5,479 nucleotides of DNA from contig PWIY01000338.1 of assembly GCA_003560215.1 (NCBI GenBank), positions 1 through 5,479 of the forward strand. The letters are read 5' to 3'. Below are positions 1 to 5,479 of the stretch, piece by piece. The position numbers and the translations under genes are program-made. Each line of letters opens with the position of its first letter. Positions within the stretch are counted from its first letter, which is position 1. A model generated the notes under the pieces. It saw only the letters and a list, made by a program, of their open reading frames with translations. It did no database searches and was not told the origin of the DNA. The stretch is from Bacteroidales bacterium. GTDB lineage: Bacteria > Bacteroidota > Bacteroidia > Bacteroidales > UBA7960.

Positions 1-1
1 C

Positions 2-2875
2 GGTATGGAAAAAGTCTCCGGTGATGAGTTCTCCATGCTCACAGAGCTGGAGAAGGAAGTTGAAAAAGCAAACCAACATATTGAACAGGCTAAAATAGCC
101 ATCGAAAACAGCCGCCAGGAAATTGCTTCACTGAATCTGCCTTCTGAAGAAGTTGATGAAGGATATATTGAAGAGCTTGAGGGAAAAACTTCTGAACTTG
201 CTGATTACGAAAAACAAATCAGTGAACTGGGCAGCGACCTGAAAGAAGCGGAAGTCAGCACCCTGAGTGCACTGAAAGCCATTGACCCAAACCTGAACAC
301 TGAAACCTGGGAAGGGCTTGAACTGGATGACGTACAGGAGCTTGACGAATATCTGGAAAGTGCCGGAAATCTTTCCGGCCGCAAACAATTTCTGGAAGAT
401 GAGGTTGGTGAACTGGAAAGCAGTATTTCCCGGAATTTGCCCCACAACCCCGACACAATCATGTCGGGAATAGGCACACTTGGCAACTGGCTGCAGGAAT
501 CCCAAAGCCACAGTGGAGTGCCGGTAAAATGGGTCATAATTCCGGCAGCTGCAGGAGCCTTTACTGCCATTGCCACACTGATTGCAGGGATGTACGGTCT
601 GTCAGGCATATTGTTGGTATTGGTGCTGACTTATTACGCCCTGAAAATGCGGCCAGCTTCCGGAAACAGGATTCGGGAAAGAGATTATGCCAAAACAGGT
701 CTTCCCCTTCCGGAGAGCTGGAATACGGAGTCAGTTTCCAAAACCCTTGACACCCTTGTAACTGCCTTACAGGAAACAAAAAACCAGGAAAGCCTCATTC
801 TCCGGCTGAAGTTTCGCCGCAAAGAGCTTGATGACATCAACCGGCAGATGGAAGGTATTCTGGCACAAGAACAGGAGTTGAGAAAAAAACTGGGAGCTGC
901 TCCCGGAATTGCGGCAGAAAGGTTGGGCAGCCACAGTTCACTTTACTGGTTTTTAAAAAATGTCATGGCGTGGAGGACGCACCACACCCGGCAAAAAGCG
1001 CTGGAATCTCAGCAGGAATACGCGCTTGAAAGAAAAAGAGAACTGCTGGACGAGTTGAATGCCGGATTCAGGTTTTTTAATCTGGAAGAAGCAAATGATG
1101 CCCATCAGGCAAAGGCCAATTGCAAAACCATCACCCGTGAAGCCGGTATCCGCAAACGCTCACTTGAAGAAATCACCCGGCAGGGGCAGCGGATATCGGA
1201 GTACAAGGAAATGCGGAGCGGGAAGGACCAAAAACTTCATGATTTGTATAAGAAACTGGGGCTAAAAACCGGAGAGAAGGAGTCCGTCAGACTGTTGACG
1301 GAGCAACGGGGTGAATTCCTGGAGGCTATGGATGCTTATAATAAGGCAAAGGTTCTTTGTGAAGAAAAGAAACAACAATTAATCAGCCATTCCCTTTATG
1401 AGGAACATCAAAGCAAAATTGAACAACTTAGTGTGGATGAGGCTGACGCACTCAGGGATCAATATGCAGCAGCAGCATCCCGCCTGGACGATATAAACAA
1501 AAGGATCACCGAGATCCGTACCCATATCGGACTGGCCACCAGGGGGCAGAACCTGGAAAATGCACTGGCGGCCAAAGACAAAGCCCTGGACGAGTTGGAA
1601 CTGCTTTATGAAGACAACCTTTCCAGCCTGACCGGCCGGCTCCTGGTCAATAAGCTTCGTGAGAGCACACAAACACAGAATAAATCGAAAGTGTATGCAG
1701 ATGCCGGTAAACTTTTTACCCAGGTCACCAAAGGCCGTTATGAATTGCGGCTGCATGATGAAGGTGAAGCCGCTTTTCTTGCCTACGATACCACCAATCA
1801 ACAGGGGCAGCCCCTGAATGAGCTGTCAACCGGGACACGCCTGCAGCTCTTGTTATCGGTCCGGCTGGCATTCATTGAATCCAGGGAAAGCCTCTTGCGC
1901 CTCCCCCTCCTGGCGGATGAGCTGCTTGCCAACAGTGACGATGTAAGGGCGGGGGCCATTATGCAGGCACTTATTGCATTCAGTCAAAACGGCAGACAGG
2001 TGTTTTATTTCACCGCCCAGGATGATGAGGTAGCCAAATGGGAATTCATACTCCGGGATCAGGCAGCTGTTACCCGCAGGATTTTTCATCTCCGAAACGG
2101 CCAGCATAAAGAGCGGATTCAATATGGTACGGAAACGCCTTTCCCGGTAACGGGTTTTGAGAACCGAAGAATCCCTTCCCCCGAAAATTATGACCATTCT
2201 GAATACGGGGAGGTGATCAATGTCCCTTTTTTCAATATTTTGGAGGATCGGCCGGAAACGATCCATCTCTGGTATCTCATTACCGATACCGAACTGTTAT
2301 ATACATGCCTTCGCAGAAACATCAATACCTGGGGGCAGCTAAACAGCTATTTTGAACATGGCGGACAACTGGAGGGTTTCACTGAAAAAAGACTGAAAGA
2401 ACTGCAAAAAATAGCCCTTGGACTTGGTCGCTTTCTGGAATTATACCGGAAAGGGCGGCCCCGTCCGCTAACCATGGATAAACTCCTGGAGTCAGGAATC
2501 ATTACACCGGCCTTCAGGGAAAAAGTCTACAGAAAACTGCTGGAAGTGAAGGGGAACCCGGAGGCTTTGCTCTCCGCATTAACCAGAAAGGAAGTACCCG
2601 GATTCGGGGATCAGAAAACACAAAAGCTGCGTGAATTTCTGGTGGAGCATGATTTTACCGGAGGCACTCCCCTTACGGAGGATGAAATCCGGATCAGGCT
2701 GCAGGCTTATTGCTCCCGGCTGGATGCAGACATGCATGAAATGGAGTCTTTCATTGCAACAATCCTGTCAAAAAATTTGGATCCAGCCATCCAGCCACAG
2801 GAAAAGAATTCCGATCAGGGGGCGGCTATTCATAATTCAGATTCTCCACCGGATTCTGACGGGCTGCCCGGGTAG
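2..2875 (+). CDS. SMC/YhaN-like coiled-coil ATPase with membrane hairpin and HhH-like C-terminal extension (5' partial)
   Basis: Probable ATPase of the SMC/RecN/SbcC/YhaN group, which pairs an ABC head with long coiled coils and usually acts on DNA ends or structure. The frame is open to the left edge, so Met at position 5 is probably internal. Residues are numbered from that Met (956 to the stop). Residues 10-150, 235-300 and 325-530 are charged, heptad-like coiled coil. Residues 176-213 are a hydrophobic stretch broken at GLSG, which fits a two-helix membrane hairpin followed by basic residues. The distal ATPase half follows: signature LSTGTRLQLLLSVRLAF (607-623), Walker B LPLLADE (633-639, Asp638/Glu639), D-loop ANSDD, then FYFTAQDDE (667-675), where Gln672 occupies the usual switch-His position. 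No Walker A is visible; it should lie upstream. Residues 680-956 are an extra domain with two GF-x4-5-KL hairpins. B. subtilis YhaN also has a membrane hairpin, but this extension differs from what I know of it. Nuclease partnership, as in SbcCD or YhaON, is inference. Family confidence is high; function is unknown. Confidence 0.88.
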   Translation, partial: GMEKVSGDEFSMLTELEKEVEKANQHIEQAKIAIENSRQEIASLNLPSEEVDEGYIEELEGKTSELADYEKQISELGSDLKEAEVSTLSALKAIDPNLNTETWEGLELDDVQELDEYLESAGNLSGRKQFLEDEVGELESSISRNLPHNPDTIMSGIGTLGNWLQESQSHSGVPVKWVIIPAAAGAFTAIATLIAGMYGLSGILLVLVLTYYALKMRPASGNRIRERDYAKTGLPLPESWNTESVSKTLDTLVTALQETKNQESLILRLKFRRKELDDINRQMEGILAQEQELRKKLGAAPGIAAERLGSHSSLYWFLKNVMAWRTHHTRQKALESQQEYALERKRELLDELNAGFRFFNLEEANDAHQAKANCKTITREAGIRKRSLEEITRQGQRISEYKEMRSGKDQKLHDLYKKLGLKTGEKESVRLLTEQRGEFLEAMDAYNKAKVLCEEKKQQLISHSLYEEHQSKIEQLSVDEADALRDQYAAAASRLDDINKRITEIRTHIGLATRGQNLENALAAKDKALDELELLYEDNLSSLTGRLLVNKLRESTQTQNKSKVYADAGKLFTQVTKGRYELRLHDEGEAAFLAYDTTNQQGQPLNELSTGTRLQLLLSVRLAFIESRESLLRLPLLADELLANSDDVRAGAIMQALIAFSQNGRQVFYFTAQDDEVAKWEFILRDQAAVTRRIFHLRNGQHKERIQYGTETPFPVTGFENRRIPSPENYDHSEYGEVINVPFFNILEDRPETIHLWYLITDTELLYTCLRRNINTWGQLNSYFEHGGQLEGFTEKRLKELQKIALGLGRFLELYRKGRPRPLTMDKLLESGIITPAFREKVYRKLLEVKGNPEALLSALTRKEVPGFGDQKTQKLREFLVEHDFTGGTPLTEDEIRIRLQAYCSRLDADMHEMESFIATILSKNLDPAIQPQEKNSDQGAAIHNSDSPPDSDGLPG
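530..643 (+). other. Predicted two-helix transmembrane hairpin inside the coiled-coil ATPase
   Basis: Codons 176-213 of the ATPase encode 38 almost uncharged residues, beginning WVIIPAAAGAFTAIATLIAG and ending LLVLVLTYYALK, with a short MYGLSG break between the halves. The segment is preceded by polar, acidic coiled coil and followed by a basic stretch (RIRERDYAK). This fits two closely packed membrane helices with both flanks in the cytoplasm, so the ATP-binding head would stay cytoplasmic. Canonical SMC, RecN and SbcC proteins lack such a segment; YhaN-type proteins have one. The prediction rests on hydrophobicity read by eye. Confidence 0.75.
2318..2650 (+). other. Tandem helix-hairpin-helix-like segments in the ATPase C-terminal extension
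   Basis: Beyond the ATPase core, two similar helical units occur at residues 772-802 and 851-882. The first runs from NINTWGQLNSYFEHG to LEGFTEKRLKEL. The second runs from NPEALLSALTRK to VPGFGDQKTQKLREFL. Each is a helix, a turn centred on an h-x-GF motif (h hydrophobic), then a Lys-rich amphipathic helix. The second, with PGFG at 865-868, closely resembles the HhH motifs that bind the DNA backbone in many repair proteins. The sequence between them (about 820-850) is also helical. DNA binding is an inference from motif shape; an HhH-like fold used for protein contact is the alternative. Confidence 0.5.
2770..2793 (-). terminator. Possible weak intrinsic terminator for the permease gene, inside the ATPase coding region
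   Basis: Read on the minus strand, a five-base-pair stem TGGAT/ATCCA with a six-base loop (2778-2793) is followed by AA and a run of six T (2770-2775). It begins about 32 bases after the permease stop codon, at the right distance for a terminator. The stem is short and only moderately G/C-rich, and the site lies within ATPase codons, so it may be chance. No better hairpin with a T-run was found near the convergent gene ends on either strand. Confidence 0.25.
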
Positions 2876-5219
2876 AATAAAACAACACAGTCATTGTGGC
2901 AATTGTCAGAATAAGCAGCATGGCAGCACCAAAGTGTAAAGCACCTACACTGATGCGATACGGATAGTTATCCAGCCAGCGCCCGATGACCAGGTAGGCC
3001 AATGGCAGGGAAATAACAGAGGCCAAAAACACCACCCGTAAAAAGGTAGCGACCAGCATGGAATTGATTCTTCCGGTAGTGGCTCCAAGCACTTTTCGAA
3101 TACTGATCTCCTTTCTGCGCTGGTTCATCATGTAGGATGTCAGTCCGAACAAGCCCATGCAGGAAATTACAATACACAGCACGGAAAACCAAAGAAACAG
3201 CTTCATGGTGTTTTCTTCCTCCCTGGTTTGGGCTGCCAGTACTTCAGAAACATAATTACTCCGGAAAGGTTGTCCGGGAAAGTAACGGGTGAACACCTCT
3301 TCAATATCCTCAATCATCCTGCTGGTATTATCCGTCTGATAACGGAGACTCACCACATTGATACCGGTTCGCGCGTAGACAAACAATGCAGGCTGGATCG
3401 GAAGACGCACATTGTGATAATTGTAATCTCTGACTACCCCGACAACGGTATAATATCCTTCAGTTTCGGGATCCGGATTATTGATCCGTTTCCCGACAGG
3501 ATTCTCCCACCCCAGCGCCCTGCAGGTAGCTTCATTCACGATGGCAGCCTCAAGGGGGTCAGTGGCTGCATCATGACTGAAATTCCGGCCCTCCACAATT
3601 TCCATCCCCATGGTGGGGAAATAATCCGGATTCACGTATCCGTAGCGTACCATCAGCTGGGTGTTCACCGAGTCCAGAACTTCCATATAGCTTTGTCTTC
3701 CGGCCACACCGTTGTAACCACTTGCCAGGCCAACAGACTCCACTGAGGGTAATTCCTTCAGCGAGTGGCCAAATCCGGAGAGCGCTTCGTAACCGGTATT
3801 TTCATCAAAAACCATGTAAAGGGTGTTTTCGGGATCATATCCCCGATCCTTGTCCTGCATATACCTGACCTGGTGCATTACCACAATGGTGCTGAAAATC
3901 AGGGCGGTGGAGATCAGAAACTGAAAAATAACCATTACCTTGCGCAATAAGGCCGCTGCAGGCTTTCCGGAAGTGGATTGTGACTTCAATGCTTCAGCAG
4001 GTCGGAAGCGGGACATAAACAATCCGGGGTACACCCCCGAGGCCAAACCAACCACCAGTAGTACTCCCAGCAAACCGACATTCATCAACGGATTTCCGAC
4101 AAGATCCATTTGCACGTTGCTTCCAAGCAAGGCATTGAACTCCGGAATCAGCAATTCAAGCAACACCAGAGAGAACAAGACAGAGATCAGGCTCAGCACA
4201 AAAGACTCGCCGATAAACTGAAGTGTCAGTTTACTCCTGCCGGCACCCAGAACTTTGCGCATTGCCACCTCCCTGGCCCGGCGGGTGGCATTTGCTGTTG
4301 ACAAATTGATAAAATTGATACAGGCTATGGCAAGTACAAGCAGAGCGACCAGGGTGAAAATGTAGATGCTTCCGATATCTCCCGTTGCACTGACCATCTG
4401 AATATCCACATGTTCCGATCTCAGGTAGATATCTTTCACCTCCTGAAGATAAAAAGTGTTCTTCATCAGCTGCCCACGGGTTTCTGCTTCAGCCTCGCGT
4501 AAAAAATAATCATTCAGTTTTTTTTCCACTTCTTCCTCCACAGCACCCTTAGTCAATGCCAGATAGGTAACCACACTGTTGTTCCCCAGATGGTGAAAAT
4601 ACATCCTCTCCTGCTCTGCATGAGCGATGGATAGCAGAACATTGACCTCAAAGTGGCTGCGCACATCCTCATTGTCAAACACACCGTTGATGGTGTATAA
4701 CCTGTCATTGACCCGGAAGGTCTCCCCGGTCACATCCACGGAATTAAAAACCCTAAGTGCGGTTTCTTTGCTGATCAACGCAGCATTCGGCTCGTAAAGC
4801 AAGTTGCCGGTATCCTGACCGGATATCAGGGGCAGCCCGAAATAATGCAGCACCTGTCCTTCTGAATAATAAGCCCTTTCGCGGTAAACCTCACCATTTA
4901 CCTCGAGAGACCTCGATGCATACATCAGGCGAAAAACCTCTTCAACCTCAGGAATGTTTTCCCTGATATAGGGTGCCCATCCACCGCTGGTAATGGCCAC
5001 ATGCTGGACATCAATTCCTGCCGGCTCCTGAATGCCTGCCATACGATACAATCTGGCATCTTCCGGAAGGTGAGCATCATAAGACAGTTCGTGCTGAATA
5101 AAAAGAGCGATCAGCAAAAAGGCAGTAATGCCAACCGTCAGGCCGGTGACATTGATCACCGTAAAGGAGAGATTTCTGCGCAGGAAGCGAAAAGTTGTCA
5201 ACAAATAATGCTGTAGCAT
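2826..5219 (-). CDS. ABC transporter permease, MacB/FtsX family, two-module Bacteroidota type
   Basis: Complete 797-residue inner-membrane permease of the MacB/FtsX (type VII ABC) superfamily, whose members couple cytoplasmic ATP hydrolysis to movements of periplasmic domains. Visible order: TM1 (about 20-41), periplasmic MacB-like domain (45-280), FtsX module with TMs near 286-305, 335-360 and 380-403, then a second copy with TM5 (428-450), periplasmic domain (452-670) and TMs near 673-695, 722-747 and 758-783. The cytoplasmic coupling motif appears twice: REVAMRKVLGAGRSKL (316-331) and RRKEISIRKVLGATTGRI (701-718). The end, ARQNPVENLNYE, is typical of the family. The Met start is supported by the family-typical N-terminus (TTFRFLRRN, then TM1); no Shine-Dalgarno precedes it. 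The length matches full family members and there is no frameshift. No ATP-binding subunit is encoded in the window, so it must use one encoded elsewhere. The substrate cannot be told from sequence: lipoprotein handling, peptide or antibiotic efflux, and cell-envelope signalling are all possible. Confidence 0.95.
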   Translation of the reverse strand: MLQHYLLTTFRFLRRNLSFTVINVTGLTVGITAFLLIALFIQHELSYDAHLPEDARLYRMAGIQEPAGIDVQHVAITSGGWAPYIRENIPEVEEVFRLMYASRSLEVNGEVYRERAYYSEGQVLHYFGLPLISGQDTGNLLYEPNAALISKETALRVFNSVDVTGETFRVNDRLYTINGVFDNEDVRSHFEVNVLLSIAHAEQERMYFHHLGNNSVVTYLALTKGAVEEEVEKKLNDYFLREAEAETRGQLMKNTFYLQEVKDIYLRSEHVDIQMVSATGDIGSIYIFTLVALLVLAIACINFINLSTANATRRAREVAMRKVLGAGRSKLTLQFIGESFVLSLISVLFSLVLLELLIPEFNALLGSNVQMDLVGNPLMNVGLLGVLLVVGLASGVYPGLFMSRFRPAEALKSQSTSGKPAAALLRKVMVIFQFLISTALIFSTIVVMHQVRYMQDKDRGYDPENTLYMVFDENTGYEALSGFGHSLKELPSVESVGLASGYNGVAGRQSYMEVLDSVNTQLMVRYGYVNPDYFPTMGMEIVEGRNFSHDAATDPLEAAIVNEATCRALGWENPVGKRINNPDPETEGYYTVVGVVRDYNYHNVRLPIQPALFVYARTGINVVSLRYQTDNTSRMIEDIEEVFTRYFPGQPFRSNYVSEVLAAQTREEENTMKLFLWFSVLCIVISCMGLFGLTSYMMNQRRKEISIRKVLGATTGRINSMLVATFLRVVFLASVISLPLAYLVIGRWLDNYPYRISVGALHFGAAMLLILTIATMTVLFYSTRAARQNPVENLNYE

Positions 5220-5264
5220 GGTCTGGTATGTTTATTTTACAATGAAACCTTCCAAAAACATGCC

Positions 5265-5270
5265 ATTATA
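5265..5270 (-). promoter_or_regulatory. Candidate -10 box upstream of the permease
   Basis: On the minus strand the A/T-rich gap contains a perfect TATAAT followed by GG, about 45 bases before the permease ATG. This would give a leader of roughly 38 bases. No convincing -35 hexamer lies 16-18 bases further upstream; the nearest is a poor TTATTC. The Bacteroidota-type -7 element (TAnnTTTG) is matched only imperfectly nearby (TATTCTTTG, one base too long). In such A/T-rich DNA the hexamer could be chance. Confidence 0.25.
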
Positions 5271-5321
5271 TGTAACTAACTTACAAAGAATAAGTTAAAT
5301 AAAGATTCAATCAAACTTTTC

Positions 5322-5352
5322 ACCCGGTCATGTACGCTGACGTTCACCGGTT
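5322..5352. repeat. Small inverted repeat in the intergenic gap
   Basis: ACCCGGT (5322-5328) faces ACCGGTT (5346-5352) across a 17-base spacer: the inner five bases pair perfectly and the seven-base arms have one mismatch. It lies 20-50 bases past the stop of the right-hand partial gene and about 100 bases upstream of the permease ATG. It could be an RNA hairpin at the end of the upstream transcript or a protein-binding site. No T-run follows it, so it is not a standard intrinsic terminator, and the short arms could be chance. Confidence 0.25.
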
Positions 5353-5371
5353 GTTCATTTCCGCACAAGCA

Positions 5372-5479
5372 TCAGGTCAATACCTCGTACTTTTTCATCT
5401 TGCCATCCAGGGCCTTGCGAATGGTAACAAGCTGCGACGAATCCTGCAGGTTAAACGTAATGGTTACAAGCACATATCC
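5372..5479 (-). CDS. C-terminal fragment of an unidentified protein (5' part beyond the window)
   Basis: The minus strand is open from the right edge to a TGA at 5372-5374 and encodes 35 residues, starting GYVLVTITFNLQD and ending GKMKKYEVLT. Three things suggest a real gene end: protein-like composition, an alternating hydrophobic strand (YVLVTITFNL) followed by an amphipathic helix (SSQLVTIRKALDG), and stop placement just before the A/T-rich gap. The strand-helix pattern could fit the end of a small alpha/beta domain such as an ACT-like or ferredoxin-like fold, but I do not recognise the family. It lies upstream of the permease on the same strand with a 152-base gap, so co-transcription is possible but not evident. 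Confidence 0.6.
   Translation of the reverse strand, partial: GYVLVTITFNLQDSSQLVTIRKALDGKMKKYEVLT

Larger units (their letters stand above)
5220..5371. other. Intergenic region between the permease start and the upstream gene end
   Basis: This 152-base gap separates two minus-strand genes. Positions 5220-5320 are A/T-rich and hold a candidate promoter box; 5321-5352 are more G/C-rich and hold a small dyad. I found no open frame with protein-like composition and no tRNA or recognisable riboswitch. The gap is long enough for the permease to have its own promoter rather than depend on the gene to its right. Confidence 0.6.

Noticed and set aside
5..7. ATG at the left edge as the true start of the coiled-coil ATPase
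   Set aside because: The frame is open to the edge, no upstream bases exist to judge a leader, and the visible protein lacks the Walker A that must precede the coiled coil. The Met is most likely internal.
1379..1801. Minus-strand open frame of 140 codons inside the ATPase gene
   Set aside because: It is antisense to conserved coiled-coil and pre-signature codons. Its Cys-rich, patchily hydrophobic sequence has no recognisable domain, so it reads as a shadow frame.
1853..2266. Minus-strand open frame of 137 codons opposite the Walker B region
   Set aside because: It overlaps the most constrained part of the ATPase and shows no domain pattern of its own.
2860..2870. CGGG-CTG-CCCG hairpin near the convergent stops as a shared terminator
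   Set aside because: The stem is only four base pairs with a three-base loop, and no T-run follows on either strand. It also lies within codons of both genes.
3228..3746. Plus-strand open frame of 172 codons opposite the permease
   Set aside because: It lies wholly antisense to a clearly real gene, its composition is not protein-like (rich in His, Ile and Arg with no domain pattern), and it fits a shadow of the permease reading frame.
5220..5371. A small gene, riboswitch or mobile-element end in the intergenic gap
   Set aside because: No open frame with plausible composition, no conserved aptamer-like structure, and no terminal inverted repeats or target-site duplications were seen in these 152 bases.
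1..5479. A self-contained new defence or transport system spanning the window
   Set aside because: The two large genes are convergent, come from unrelated families and share no visible regulatory element. The ATPase and permease should not be read as one system on this evidence.

Overview
The window looks like chromosomal DNA of a Bacteroidota-type bacterium. The best clue is the long minus-strand permease, which has the two-module MacB/FtsX architecture of about 800 residues that this phylum carries in many copies. Its start codon also lacks a Shine-Dalgarno sequence and follows an A/T-rich leader, as is usual there. Base composition is moderate and similar across both large genes. I see no insertion sequence, tRNA, rRNA or CRISPR array.

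Layout: (1) positions 2-2875, plus strand, hold the C-terminal part of a very large SMC/RecN/YhaN-like coiled-coil ATPase. Its N-terminus and Walker A motif lie off the left edge. The visible part has a long coiled coil interrupted by a two-helix membrane hairpin, then the ABC signature, Walker B and D-loop, then about 280 extra residues with two helix-hairpin-helix-like segments. (2) Positions 2826-5219, minus strand, hold a complete FtsX/MacB-type ABC transporter permease. The two genes converge and overlap by 50 bases. (3) Positions 5220-5371 are a short A/T-rich non-coding gap with a possible promoter for the permease and a small dyad. (4) Positions 5372-5479, minus strand, hold the last 35 codons of an unidentified gene that continues off the right edge.

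Nothing shows that the ATPase and the permease work together: they are convergent, so not an operon, and belong to unrelated systems. The permease carries no ATPase of its own, and none is encoded beside it in the window. The feature most worth following is the ATPase: a DNA-repair-type or defence-type SMC-like protein that appears membrane-anchored, has a Gln where the switch His is normally expected, and carries a probable DNA-binding C-terminal extension. Its function depends on the missing N-terminus and on the genes to the left.
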